Shown: piece by piece, positions 51,227-60,411 of the stretch
How the letters are laid out: each line of letters opens with the position of its first letter
How positions within the stretch are numbered: the first letter of the stretch is position 1
DNA from: Myxococcales bacterium
GTDB taxonomy: Bacteria; Myxococcota_A; Polyangia; Polyangiales; Polyangiaceae
Reading direction: 5' to 3'
Assembly: GCA_016712525.1 (NCBI GenBank)
Contig: JADJQX010000007.1
Coordinates: forward strand, 186,001-250,000
DNA length: 64,000 nucleotides
Translations under genes and position numbers: made by a program
The notes under the pieces: model-generated
What the model was told of the DNA's origin: nothing
Database searches by the model: none
What the model saw: only the letters and a program-made list of their open reading frames with translations

Positions 51227-53449
51227 ATGAAGGCCTCCATGCCGTACGTGCTACGCCCCGGAAAGCCCCACCCCCTCGGCGCGACCCCGGACGCGACGGG
51301 CGTAAACTTCGCGATCTTCAGCGAGCACGCGACGGGCGTCGATCTTTGCCTCTTCGACGAGGCCGGAGGCGAGACCCGAATCCCGCTCCGCGAACGCACC
51401 ATGCACGTGTTCCACGGCCGGATCGAGGGGCTCCGCCCGGGCCAGAAGTACGGCTACCGGGTCTTCGGCCCCTACGAGCCCAAGGCCGGCCACAGGTTCA
51501 ACCCGAAGAAGCTCTTGGTCGACCCGTACGCGCGTGCGGTGTGGGGCGCGTGCGACACAACGAAGCCCGTGTTCGGCTACGCACGTGAGGCCGGGAAGGA
51601 CGACCTTACCCCGAGCCTCGAGGACAGCGCGGCGTTCGTGCCGAGGTCGGTCGTGGTCGACGTGAGCGCGTTCGACTGGGAGGGGGACACTCGCCCCGAC
51701 GTCCCTTGGGCGGACACGGTCCTCTACGAGGCGCACGTGAAGGGGCTCACCATGCTCCACCCCGACGTGCCTCGCGAGCTCCGTGGCACGTACGAAGGGC
51801 TCGCGCACGACGCGATGCTCGATCACCTCGAGTCGCTCGGGGTCACGACGGTCGAGCTCCTCCCCGTGCACGCCCACGCCGACGAGCCCTTCATCGCGTC
51901 GCGCGGGCTCACGAACTACTGGGGCTACTCGACGCTCGCGTTCTTCGCCGTGTCGCCCCGCTTCGCGCGCGTCCCGGGCCGCGAGGTCGACGAGTTTCGA
52001 GCCATGGTGAAGCGGCTCCACGCGCGCGGCATCGAGGTCGTGCTCGACGTCGTCTACAACCACACGTGCGAGGGCGACGAGCTCGGGCCGACCTTGTCCC
52101 TGCGCGGGGTCGACAACGCGACCTACTACCGGCTCCGCCGCGAAAACCTGAGGAAATACGAGGACTTCACCGGGTGCGGCAACAGCCTCGACATGCAGAG
52201 CCCGCAGGCGCTCAAGCTCGTCATGGACAGCCTTCGGTACTTCGTGACCGAGATGCACGTCGACGGTTTTCGATTCGATCTCGCGTCGACGCTCGCGCGT
52301 GAAGCGGGCTCGGTCGACAAGATGAGCGGCTTCTTCGACATCATCCACCAGGACCCGGTGCTCTCGCAGTGCAAGCTCATCGCCGAGCCGTGGGATCTCG
52401 GCGAAGGGGGATACCAGGTCGGGAACTTTCCCATCTTGTGGACCGAGTGGAACGGGCGCTTCCGCGACACCGTCCGCAGGTTCTGGACCGGGGACGGGCG
52501 GCAGGTCCCCGACATGGGCTACAGGCTCACGGGCTCGAGCGATCTCTACGAGGACGACGGACGCCACCCGCAGGCGAGCATCAACTTCGTGACGGCGCAC
52601 GACGGGTTCACGCTGCGTGATCTCGTGAGCTACGAGAAGAAGCACAACCTCGCGAACCTCGAGGACAACCGCGACGGCTCCGACGACAACGCGGCGTGGA
52701 ACTGCGGCGTCGAGGGAGAGACCTCCGATCCCGAGATCCTGGAGCTCCGCGCGCGCCAGACACGAAACCTCTTCTTGACGCTCGTCTTCTCGCTCGGCGT
52801 GCCCATGATCACCGCCGGCGACGAGGTCGCGAAGGAGCAGGGCGGCAACAACAACCCCTACGCGCAAGACAACGCGATCTCGTTGGTCGACTGGACGCCC
52901 ACCGAGCGGCACGAGCACCAGCTCGCGTTCTGCCGACACGTGCTCGAGCTGCGCAGGAGCCACCCCGTCTTTCGGCGTCGGCGCTTCTTGCAGGGAGCGG
53001 CCCGCGGACTTGCGCAAGCCCAAGACATCGCCTGGCTCCGCTTCGACGGAGAGGAGATGGGACCCGACGACTGGCAGAGGGCAGGGCGACCCGGGCCCGA
53101 GGCCGCGAAGATCGCGTGGCTCCTCGCGGGGGACGCCCTCTTCACGCTCGACGAGGCCGGTGCGCCCGTGCAGGACGAGTCGTTCTTGGTCGTGCTGTCG
53201 GCGTCTCGGGAGCCGTCGACGTTCACCTTCCCGAGCCGAGAGTGGGGCGAGCTCTGGACGCTCGTCGTCGACACGTCGGTGCCCGGCGAGCCCGAGCCCT
53301 ACGTCGCGCTCCCGGGGGACGTCGTGCCCCTCTTGCCTTGCCACGCCGTCGTCTATCGGCGAAAGTCGAAGGAGCGGGGCTCGTATCGGCCTCTGCGCGC
53401 GTCGTCGGTGCCGTCGATCGCGCCGCCTTCGAAAGGGGACCTCCCATGA
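51227..53449 (+). CDS. glgX: glycogen debranching enzyme
   Basis: A 740-aa GH13 isoamylase-type enzyme that cleaves alpha-1,6 branches in phosphorylase-limit glycogen. N-terminal beta sandwich (ATGVNFAIFSEHATGVDLCL). Catalytic motifs: VVYNHTCEG (about 275), nucleophile in DGFRFDLAS (about 345), acid in LIAEPWDLGEGGYQVG (about 385), and THAHDGFT-type VTAHDGFTLRDLVSY (about 455). Two in-frame ATGs lie close together; the first is used. It ends in the overlap ATGA with a small gene. Confidence 0.94.
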   Translation: MKASMPYVLRPGKPHPLGATPDATGVNFAIFSEHATGVDLCLFDEAGGETRIPLRERTMHVFHGRIEGLRPGQKYGYRVFGPYEPKAGHRFNPKKLLVDPYARAVWGACDTTKPVFGYAREAGKDDLTPSLEDSAAFVPRSVVVDVSAFDWEGDTRPDVPWADTVLYEAHVKGLTMLHPDVPRELRGTYEGLAHDAMLDHLESLGVTTVELLPVHAHADEPFIASRGLTNYWGYSTLAFFAVSPRFARVPGREVDEFRAMVKRLHARGIEVVLDVVYNHTCEGDELGPTLSLRGVDNATYYRLRRENLRKYEDFTGCGNSLDMQSPQALKLVMDSLRYFVTEMHVDGFRFDLASTLAREAGSVDKMSGFFDIIHQDPVLSQCKLIAEPWDLGEGGYQVGNFPILWTEWNGRFRDTVRRFWTGDGRQVPDMGYRLTGSSDLYEDDGRHPQASINFVTAHDGFTLRDLVSYEKKHNLANLEDNRDGSDDNAAWNCGVEGETSDPEILELRARQTRNLFLTLVFSLGVPMITAGDEVAKEQGGNNNPYAQDNAISLVDWTPTERHEHQLAFCRHVLELRRSHPVFRRRRFLQGAARGLAQAQDIAWLRFDGEEMGPDDWQRAGRPGPEAAKIAWLLAGDALFTLDEAGAPVQDESFLVVLSASREPSTFTFPSREWGELWTLVVDTSVPGEPEPYVALPGDVVPLLPCHAVVYRRKSKERGSYRPLRASSVPSIAPPSKGDLP

Positions 53450-53679
53450 CCGCCACACGCGACGATTTGGTCGAGCGAATCGAGGTCGCCCTCGTCGATT
53501 GGAAGGCGGTCGCGAGGCCGAGTGAGCTCGCCGAGCTCGCCGAGCTCCTCCTCGACGCCAAAGAGGCCAAGACCGACGAAGAGCTGCGCGCGCTCGACAC
53601 CCAGTTTCGGGGGCTCGAGGCGTTCATCGCCTCGCGCAAGACGAGCTCGGCGGGCTTCACCGCGCCGAAAAAGGCATAA
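53446..53679 (+). CDS. small helical protein coupled to glgX
   Basis: A 77-aa protein starting inside the glgX stop (ATGA, 4-base overlap) after AAAGGGGAC. It is Ala/Leu/Glu-rich and probably helical (LVERIEVALVDWKAVARPSE, AELLLDAKEAKTDEELRALD). No family is recognised. Tight coupling to malQ-glgX suggests a role linked to glycogen or maltodextrin metabolism, such as a chaperone or regulator; this is an inference. Confidence 0.6.
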   Translation: MTATRDDLVERIEVALVDWKAVARPSELAELAELLLDAKEAKTDEELRALDTQFRGLEAFIASRKTSSAGFTAPKKA

Positions 53680-53683
53680 AGAA

Positions 53684-53711
53684 CCGCGAGATGCGGGTGA
53701 GCACCTCGCGG
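53684..53711. terminator. possible hairpin between convergent genes
   Basis: 7-bp stem CCGCGAG with CTCGCGG around a 14-base loop, 5 bases after the small-gene stop. No T-tract. Confidence 0.35.
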
Positions 53712-53760
53712 CGCACCGCACCGCGCCAGAGCCGCGCGCGCTCCGAGGCCGACGACGCCT

Positions 53761-54633
53761 TCAGTGAGAGAACGGCACCGCGAGCGACGGTCGCTTCGCG
53801 CGCTCCCCCGCCGGGGCGGCTTCGAGGCGCTTCGGGATTCTGTCGTAGGCGAGCACGGCGGCGCGCTCCGTCTCGCGCATCGGACGCTCGCGCATGACGG
53901 GCACACGCGAGAGCGCCGTGGTCGCGCTCGTGGCCACGATCTCGGGGGCCGCGAGCTCGAAGCCGCCGCCTTTGGTGCCCGTGGTCATGATCATCATGCC
54001 TCCGCCCACGAGGTCCCTCGGGAGCTGGCCCGAGTAACGAACCCACGTCCGACCGCCGGACACGCGCGGCGCAGTGTCGTCGCGCTGGAGCTCGGCGGCC
54101 TGCGATTGCCGCCCCGGATCGAGGATCGACGCTTCGAATCCTCCCCCGTCCTCCGGGAACGCCCGAGGCGCGCCCGCTGCGTCGACCGAGGCGACCCACA
54201 CCTTGGCGACGAAGGGCCCCTTGCCGCCGGTGAACGCCGCCAAGAACTGGATACTACGGGCCTTTTCGTCGGTGGCCTTGGGCTCCTTGGCGATGGCGAC
54301 GCCGCCCGCAAAGCCCGCCGGTGAGGTGGAGTCGACGCGGACGCGCAGCGTGAGGTTGCCTTGCCCCTGCTCGTACACGGCGAGGAACGCGCCGGCGATC
54401 TGCCCGCCCTGCTCGGTGAGGAAGAAGCCGGGGTCGAGCAAGAGGTTCTTGGTGGTCGTGGGGAGGAGCGTGCCCGTCACCTGCGTGCGCGCCGGGGTCG
54501 GCCCCGGAGGCGGCGGAGGGGGAGCCGTGGGGGAGGGCGGTGCCGGCGGCACGTAGGGGGAGTCGTCGCCTCCGCAGGCGGCGAGCGCGAGGACCGAGAG
54601 GGCGAGGCCCAGCGTGGTGCGAAGAGTGCTCAT
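53761..54633 (-). CDS. lipoprotein of unknown function, Pro-rich linker
   Basis: A 290-aa predicted lipoprotein (MSTLRTTLGLALSVLALAAC; lipobox ALAAC). A Pro-rich spacer (YVPPAPPSPTAPPPPPPG) follows. The body has beta-strand-rich stretches (LTLRVRVDSTSPAGFAGGVA, PFVAKVWVASVDAAG, RTWVRYSGQLPRDL) and a conserved-looking C-terminal helix. No family is recognised. It begins 11 bases after the S41 protease gene, with AAGG upstream of the ATG, so the two are probably cotranscribed and may act together outside the inner membrane. Confidence 0.68.
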   Translation of the reverse strand: MSTLRTTLGLALSVLALAACGGDDSPYVPPAPPSPTAPPPPPPGPTPARTQVTGTLLPTTTKNLLLDPGFFLTEQGGQIAGAFLAVYEQGQGNLTLRVRVDSTSPAGFAGGVAIAKEPKATDEKARSIQFLAAFTGGKGPFVAKVWVASVDAAGAPRAFPEDGGGFEASILDPGRQSQAAELQRDDTAPRVSGGRTWVRYSGQLPRDLVGGGMMIMTTGTKGGGFELAAPEIVATSATTALSRVPVMRERPMRETERAAVLAYDRIPKRLEAAPAGERAKRPSLAVPFSH

Positions 54634-54644
54634 CGTCGTGCCTT

Positions 54645-56873
54645 TCACGGTGCCTCGAGCCAGGTGCGCGCGGCCTTCAGGATCGTGTCCTCGCCGAGCA
54701 GGATGTCGGATTGTTTCTGGACGACGACCTCGTCGGGCTCGACGCCGTGACCGCTCTCCCAGCGGGCCTGCTGCGCATCGGACAGGGTCTTCCCGAAGCG
54801 GCTGTCTTGGATTTGGATCGAGCCGCCTTGGAAGCCCGAGAGGTACGAAGGCAGCTGGATCACCGAGCCGAACGCGCCCGCGGTCGGGTGCGGCGCGAAG
54901 ACGCGGAACTTGGAGCGGCCTTGGAGGAGCTTCGGCATGTAGTCGTTCGCCGAGACGTCGACCGTGTTGAGCCAGGCGATCTTGCTGCGCATGGCGAGCG
55001 GATCCGCGGCCCCCGGGATCGAGAAGAACCCGTCGACGTTGGAGGCGACGCACACGAGCTCGTTGCCCCCTTGGGGGGCCGTGCACGTGCGCGCCGACGT
55101 GAAGAGCCCGGTCGGGTCCATCGTGTCGTGCCCGCCGCGGCCGACCGAGACCACGCCGTAGGGCTCGCTCGCGCCGCGTGTGATCGAGAAGAGGTAGTCG
55201 ATGGCCGAGTAGTACCCGCCGTGACCCTCGCGCGCGTCCATGAGCACCTTGGCCGGGCCGTCCTTGAAGACGCCGTTCATCTGCGCCTCCCAGCCGCCCT
55301 GGCCGCTGAAGCCGTCGAACTGGACCGAGACCTCGCCGGAGGGCTGGACCTCGACGTTCACGTTGTCCTCGCCGGCCTGCGACCGTGCTTGCGGGTCCTT
55401 CACGGCGTTCCGGAAGCGCGCCGTGCACGCGATGGATCCGCCGCCGCCGGTCTCTCCCGACAGGATCGCCTGGTAGACGAGCTCGCCGACGTCGAGCTTG
55501 ACCTCGGTGCGAGCCGCGCCCTCGCACGACGACGCGCTCTCGCACCGCGTGACCGTGAACGTCCTCGCGCGCGAGACGAGGAGCTCGGCCATGGAGCTCG
55601 CGGACTCGCCCCAGTCGGACCGCGGGTCGTTGGGGAGCGTGCGCACGAACGAGGGGTAGTGCTTGTCGATCCACGCCTTGGGATCTTGGCCGTCGATCGA
55701 CGCGAGCACGTCTCCGGGCTTGAGGCGCGAGTCTTGAGTCACGTTGAACACGGCGTATCCCATGCCGCCGCCGAGGAGGTCTTTCTCGACGACGCCGAAG
55801 CAGCCGAGGCCGCTCGAGCTCGCGAAGGTGAGCTGAGGCCCGAAGTACGTGAAATTCGAGGGAGCGCCGAAGCTCGTGTGGTTGTCGCGGGTCTCGTTGA
55901 CGAGCCGCGCGAGGCCTCCCACGAAGATGCGGGACGACGTCGCCTCGGCCGCGAGCCGCCGCGCTTCTTTGACGAGCTTCGCGTTCGCGAGCGCGACCGA
56001 GTTGCGGTCGCCGTGGATCTTGGTCATGACGTGGATCCAGCGCTCCGCGAGCTCTTCGCGGAGGGCCTTCGTCGGGAGCGGCCCCCAGGTGACCGTCGAG
56101 GGCACGCAGTGGCCGTACATGCAGTCCCCCGCGGGGCCGCACTGCTTCGACACGTCGTCTTGCGTGCAGAGCTCGGGCTTGGTCACCGCGTCGTCGACCT
56201 TGCGGATCTCGAGCGCGTCGAGGAGGAACGTGTCGCCTTCGTCGACGCTGCGGGGCACGAAGCCGATCGCGCGAACGCCCACCCCGAAGACCTCTCCGTC
56301 GAGCGCGCCGGTCGAGTACTCGGCCCACCCGTCGGAGGTCTGCACGCCAGTCCGGAGCGCGCGCACCTGAGCGAACGGGAAATGGTCCTTCGTGTAGACG
56401 TCCTCGTCGGTGCGGCCGTAGGCCACGAAGAACGAAGGCGCGATGCCGTCCGCGCGGCTCCAGAAGGTGACCTCGAAGCGGCTCCCCTTCACCGCGTCGA
56501 ACGAGCTCTTGTCGAAAAAGACGAGCCCTTTCGAGTCTTTACCGATGCGAAGGGACCGGCTCCCCTCGATGGAGACGTCCTTCCCCTCGGCGACGAGCGC
56601 CGAGAGCGCCTCGGGGGTGGCGTCGGAGTAGTCGAGCTCGAGGAAGCTCCGCGCGTTCCACTTCGCGACCTTCACGTTCATCGCGCGGAGCACGTTCGTG
56701 TCCTCGAACGACACGGCGCGCACCGCGCCCGCGCCGAGCGTGACCGTGCCCGTCGGTGTGTCGAACGTGGACGCACGAGCGAGGCCCGGGAGGCAGGGCG
56801 CGCCGAGCACGAGCCCGGCCAAGGAGAGGAAGGCTAGCGGGCGGCGCGAGCCCCCGAGACGAGCGCGACTCAT
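54645..56873 (-). CDS. exported S41-family peptidase-like protein
   Basis: A 742-aa protein with a signal peptide (MSRARLGGSRRPLAFLSLAG, ending near LARAS). An N-terminal beta-sandwich region (about 40-240) precedes a short Cys-rich segment (CTQDDVSKQCGPAGDCMYGH). A C-terminal S41 (tail-specific protease/tricorn type) region follows. It has a PDZ-like YAVFNVTQDSRLKPGDVLAS, the presumed catalytic Ser in DVSANDYM (about 638) and PTAGAFGSV. The partner Lys/His are not assignable by eye. It may process surface proteins. Its start ATG lies just downstream of a longer in-frame extension. Confidence 0.75.
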   Translation of the reverse strand: MSRARLGGSRRPLAFLSLAGLVLGAPCLPGLARASTFDTPTGTVTLGAGAVRAVSFEDTNVLRAMNVKVAKWNARSFLELDYSDATPEALSALVAEGKDVSIEGSRSLRIGKDSKGLVFFDKSSFDAVKGSRFEVTFWSRADGIAPSFFVAYGRTDEDVYTKDHFPFAQVRALRTGVQTSDGWAEYSTGALDGEVFGVGVRAIGFVPRSVDEGDTFLLDALEIRKVDDAVTKPELCTQDDVSKQCGPAGDCMYGHCVPSTVTWGPLPTKALREELAERWIHVMTKIHGDRNSVALANAKLVKEARRLAAEATSSRIFVGGLARLVNETRDNHTSFGAPSNFTYFGPQLTFASSSGLGCFGVVEKDLLGGGMGYAVFNVTQDSRLKPGDVLASIDGQDPKAWIDKHYPSFVRTLPNDPRSDWGESASSMAELLVSRARTFTVTRCESASSCEGAARTEVKLDVGELVYQAILSGETGGGGSIACTARFRNAVKDPQARSQAGEDNVNVEVQPSGEVSVQFDGFSGQGGWEAQMNGVFKDGPAKVLMDAREGHGGYYSAIDYLFSITRGASEPYGVVSVGRGGHDTMDPTGLFTSARTCTAPQGGNELVCVASNVDGFFSIPGAADPLAMRSKIAWLNTVDVSANDYMPKLLQGRSKFRVFAPHPTAGAFGSVIQLPSYLSGFQGGSIQIQDSRFGKTLSDAQQARWESGHGVEPDEVVVQKQSDILLGEDTILKAARTWLEAP

Positions 56874-56936
56874 GGGCCGAGGTCCTAGCACGCCGGCTCG
56901 GGAACGGCGCTCGCGTGCACCGAAAAAATCCCAGGC

Positions 56937-58073
56937 TCAGCCTTGGAGCACGGCGTCATAGAGGCTCTCGTGAGCCCGTGTCATGGCCTCTTCGCTGAAC
57001 GCGCGCTCGAACCGGCTCCGCCCGCGCTCTCGCACCTCGTGGGCGAACGCCGGGCCGCCCGCCTTGACGCGTAGGATGGCGTCGGCGAGGGCGCCTTCGT
57101 CCTTCGGGGGAACGAGGTAGCCGTTCTCGCCGGGCACGATGACCTCGGGGTTCCCGCCCACGGTCGTGGCGACGAGCGGGACGCCGATCGCTAGCCCCTC
57201 GAGCAGCGCGAGCGGGAGCCCCTCCCACAACGACGGGAGCACGTACGTGTCGAGCGCCGAGACGAGGTCGGGGATGTCGGAGCGGTATCCGAGGAACCGC
57301 ACCTTGTCGCCGAGGCCGGAGACACGGGCCTTCTCTTCGAGCTCGGCGCGGAGGGGGCCGTCGCCGGCGATCACGAAGCGCACCTTCGGGTCGGCCCGCA
57401 CGACGCGCTCGGCCGCCCCGAGGAGGTGCACGAGCCCCTTCTGCTTCGAGATCACCACGGCCGTGCCCACGAGGAACTCGTCCTCCGCGACGCCGAGCTC
57501 GGCGCGGATCTTGGCGATCGCGCTCGGGTTTCGCGTGAAGCGTTTGCCGTCGATCCCGTTGTGGACGACCGAGACTCCGTCGCGGAGGCCGATGCGACGC
57601 GCGAGCGTGCGCTCGAGATCGTAGGAGACGGCGATCACGCGATCGGCGAGCTTCACGTAGTGGCGGAAGCGAGAGACGTGGGCGTCGCTCGCGCTGTAGA
57701 TCTGGTTGTGCTCCGAGTAGACGACCTTCGGGCGCGGAAAGACGAGGCGCGCCGCGAGCCCGCCGAGCACGAGCGGCGCGAGGTTGTGGGCATGGACGAC
57801 GCGGATCCCGTTCGCGAAGAAGAACCTCGCCATCGTCGTGAGCACGGCCGGATCGAACGAAAACGGCCCGATCTTGCGCGCCTTCGACTTGTCGAGGACG
57901 AGCACCCGCTCCCTCGGCAGCGGCACGTCGGCGAAGAGCCGGCCCGGCCCGTCGACGCACACCGCGAACGGCCGAAAACGCGCCGGGTCGAGGCGGCGGA
58001 GCAGCCCGAGCACGACCTTCTCGAGGCCGCCGACGTCGAAGTTGTTCACCACGAACGCAATGGGAATCGTCAT
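56937..58073 (-). CDS. GT4-family glycosyltransferase
   Basis: A 378-aa GT-B-fold retaining glycosyltransferase. N-terminal IAFVVNNFDVGGLEKVVLGL is the typical opening with the Gly-rich donor-side loop. VVHAHNLAPLVLGG follows, and the donor site WEGLPLALLEGLAIG (about 281-295) carries the E-x7-E signature. It probably adds a sugar to a cell-surface polysaccharide or lipid on the cytoplasmic side. It is followed (in the transcription sense) by unrelated genes. The GNAT-like gene lies immediately upstream on the same strand (40-base gap). Confidence 0.9.
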   Translation of the reverse strand: MTIPIAFVVNNFDVGGLEKVVLGLLRRLDPARFRPFAVCVDGPGRLFADVPLPRERVLVLDKSKARKIGPFSFDPAVLTTMARFFFANGIRVVHAHNLAPLVLGGLAARLVFPRPKVVYSEHNQIYSASDAHVSRFRHYVKLADRVIAVSYDLERTLARRIGLRDGVSVVHNGIDGKRFTRNPSAIAKIRAELGVAEDEFLVGTAVVISKQKGLVHLLGAAERVVRADPKVRFVIAGDGPLRAELEEKARVSGLGDKVRFLGYRSDIPDLVSALDTYVLPSLWEGLPLALLEGLAIGVPLVATTVGGNPEVIVPGENGYLVPPKDEGALADAILRVKAGGPAFAHEVRERGRSRFERAFSEEAMTRAHESLYDAVLQG

Positions 58074-58113
58074 GATCGCTCCGCACGGCCGCGCTCGCGC
58101 GCGAGCCCGGGTG

Positions 58114-59238
58114 TCAGATGTCGAGATCGCCGTCGAAGACCGACCAGCTCGAGGGCTCGTACGCGAGGGCCGAGAGCTCTTCGGGTGCGCCTTTCACCAC
58201 CTGGACCATGAGGAAGCGCCCGTTCGGCTGCGGGAAGAACCCGTGCAGCTTCAGGCGCTTCGCGAGATCGTCGCGCCCGACGTGCCCGATGCAGATCGCC
58301 TTGTGGCCCTCGCCGCGCATGGCCGAAGCGAACGCCGCGAGGAGCGGATCGAGCACGACGTTGGCGTCGTCCACGAAGAGGTCGGCGACGCTCACCCAGC
58401 CGTCGGTGAGGGTGTAGACGAGGTAGCCTCGCACCTCCCCCGTGGTCCTGGAAGCAGCCGAAAAGAATCGGTATTTCGTCGTCGTAAAATCGGCGTAGCG
58501 CCAGTTCAGGTAGGCGGCCGTGCGTGGGAGCTCGATCGCGGTCTGGCCCTTCCCGCGCGCCCAGAGCCCGTCGAACCTCGGGTCCACGCGGCCGAGATCC
58601 TCGAACACCAAATCGAAGCCGAGGCCGTACCGCGCGACCCGCTCCGCGAGGCCCATGCCGACGTCGGCGACGAGGCCTCCGAGCGCCGTGAGCGTGTCCA
58701 TCGCGTTCTCCTGCACCCAGGGGGCGAGCGCGGGCGCGCGCTTCTCGAGCTGAGGCACGATGACCCTCTCGAGGTAGGCCCCGGCGCGGAGCGGCTTCAG
58801 GTGATCCGTCGCTTCGGCCACGACCTTGTACCCGAGGCGCTTGAAGATGGGCGACGACGCCTTGTTCGGGTACCCGAAGAGCAGGCTCGTCCCGCTCGCC
58901 TCCGCCGTGCTCGCGATCATGCGCTGGACCACCACGGCAGCGCCCGCGGCCCGATGCGCCCGCTTCACCGCGAAGTCGGACAGCACGCCGGCGCGGAGCT
59001 CGTGCCGGCCCACGCGGAGCTCGCGCGGGTAGGCCGAGGCGCACCCGATGATCCCGTCTTTTCCTTCGTCGTCGACGAGGAAGGTGCGCGACGGACCGGC
59101 GGGGTTCTCCCCGTAGAGCCAGGTGAACCTTCGGTCCTTCGCGACCCCCATTTTCGGATCGGAGAGGTTCTCTGCCCAGAGCGAGGTGAGGAGGTCTTTC
59201 TGGGTGTCTCGATCGAGCGGCACTGCGGCGTACGGCAT
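58114..59238 (-). CDS. GNAT-like acyltransferase-family protein
   Basis: A 374-aa protein. The N-terminal half (about 1-150) resembles a GNAT acetyltransferase: SDFAVKRAHRAAGAAVVVQR (substrate/CoA loop region), TSLLFGYPNKASSPIFKRLG. The C-terminal half has a second, weaker domain (IELPRTAAYLNWRYADFTTT, GYLVYTLTDGWVSVADLFVD) as in proteins with two GNAT units used in surface-polymer synthesis. The adjacency of the glycosyltransferase gene supports a role in modifying an exopolysaccharide or glycolipid. The start is MPYAAVPLDRD; upstream reading is shadow. Confidence 0.72.
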   Translation of the reverse strand: MPYAAVPLDRDTQKDLLTSLWAENLSDPKMGVAKDRRFTWLYGENPAGPSRTFLVDDEGKDGIIGCASAYPRELRVGRHELRAGVLSDFAVKRAHRAAGAAVVVQRMIASTAEASGTSLLFGYPNKASSPIFKRLGYKVVAEATDHLKPLRAGAYLERVIVPQLEKRAPALAPWVQENAMDTLTALGGLVADVGMGLAERVARYGLGFDLVFEDLGRVDPRFDGLWARGKGQTAIELPRTAAYLNWRYADFTTTKYRFFSAASRTTGEVRGYLVYTLTDGWVSVADLFVDDANVVLDPLLAAFASAMRGEGHKAICIGHVGRDDLAKRLKLHGFFPQPNGRFLMVQVVKGAPEELSALAYEPSSWSVFDGDLDI

Positions 59239-59345
59239 TGGCCCGAATGCTCGCTCGGAATGACGCGCACGTGGGAAAAAAAGGAACGCTCCCGCGCGTG
59301 CTCGCCCGTTCTTCGCCGCGTCGTCCCGCCTCGCTGCTCGCCTCG

Positions 59346-60317
59346 CTACTCGGAGAGCCCCGCGCGGCGAACGGCGCGGTTCAAGAAGGCCGGAAACGCG
59401 GCGCCTGCGGCCTTGTTGCCCTCGGACGACGGGTGGCTGTCGGTGCCGTCTCCCGTCGGGTAAAACGCGAGGTCCGAGCGCCCGTTGCCGGTGAGCGCGT
59501 CGTAGTAATCGAAGACCACCACGTTCTTGAGCGGGTACCCCGCGAGCCAGCCGCCCGCGTCGACGACCCACGAGTTGAGCTCGCGCGCGAGCGCGCCTTG
59601 GGTGCGCGACACGTCGGAGAGCGTGGGCTTTCCGAGGATCTTCTTCAGGGCCACCTTGAACGCGCGCTCGTTCCCCGGGGGCGCGTCGGGGGGGGCCGTG
59701 AGGTACACGAAGAGCGTGCTCGGGTGCTTCTTGAACTCGTCGAGGAGCGAGGTGAGCGCGGCCTTCGCGTTCGCCACGGTGAGCTCGGGTCCCAGAGGAT
59801 TTCCGGGCGCCGTGCCCGGGCCCTCGAACCGGTTGTTCGGGTAACAGGACTTGAACATCACGATGTCGTGACGTTTTCCGTCCTTCAAGTACGTGTCGTT
59901 TTCGTCGACCGTGAGCACCTTCTCCATCTTTTGGGAGAACTTGGGCTTCCAGTCGAAGAGGTCGGTCTTGTCGCCGATCTCGGACCCGTACGACGCCTCG
60001 TGCACCTCGTACCCGTCGTCGAGGAGGCGCCTCCGCAACCCTCCGCCGTTCTCGTGCGAGACGAGGATGCAGTTTGCACGCTCTTTCTCGGGCCCCGGAT
60101 CGGAGAAGAGCTGACCTCCGCAGGAGTGGTGGATGAAGAGGAGGCGCAGGGGCTTCTTCGGTTTGTCGGCCGAGTGCGCGCCGAGGTCGATGGGGGTGGG
60201 CTTGGCCTTCGGGCTCATGGGGGAGATCTCGGGGCGAACCGGGGTGAGGAGGCCTGCGAGCGCGATCCCGACGACGCCGAGGGCGACGAGCTTGCCTTTG
60301 CCGATGCCACGCGACAT
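59346..60317 (-). CDS. SGNH/GDSL-hydrolase-like exported protein
   Basis: A 323-aa protein with an N-terminal hydrophobic segment (LVALGVVGIALAGLLTPV) that may be a signal peptide or anchor. The segment LRLLFIHHSCGGQLF (about 55-70) matches the nucleophile region of SGNH-like families in which the Ser sits in a HHS motif. DYYDALTGNGRSDLAFYPTG and DSHPSSEG near the end could hold the catalytic Asp and His. It is probably an esterase or surface-polysaccharide deacylase. It contains one TGCAGTTTGCA word. Divergent from the TPR gene. Confidence 0.68.
   Translation of the reverse strand: MSRGIGKGKLVALGVVGIALAGLLTPVRPEISPMSPKAKPTPIDLGAHSADKPKKPLRLLFIHHSCGGQLFSDPGPEKERANCILVSHENGGGLRRRLLDDGYEVHEASYGSEIGDKTDLFDWKPKFSQKMEKVLTVDENDTYLKDGKRHDIVMFKSCYPNNRFEGPGTAPGNPLGPELTVANAKAALTSLLDEFKKHPSTLFVYLTAPPDAPPGNERAFKVALKKILGKPTLSDVSRTQGALARELNSWVVDAGGWLAGYPLKNVVVFDYYDALTGNGRSDLAFYPTGDGTDSHPSSEGNKAAGAAFPAFLNRAVRRAGLSE
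60068..60078. repeat. interspersed word TGCAGTTTGCA (copy 5)
   Basis: Inside the SGNH-like gene; reverse complement TGCAAACTGCA, identical to copy 4. Context on the minus strand: GCGTGCAAACTGCATCC. Confidence 0.85.
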
Positions 60318-60411
60318 GACCCCATCGTAAGGCAGGCCCCGCGCGCCTCCTACGAAAACGCGTCGAGCGCCTTTGCGGGCGCCCGTGCTTTCGTGTATCC
60401 GCCTCCCCCAC

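Noticed and set aside
54645..56873. S41 protein lacking its catalytic Ser
   Set aside because: At first PTAGAFG looked like a mutated nucleophile, but the Ser in DVSANDYM fits the family position, so no loss is claimed.
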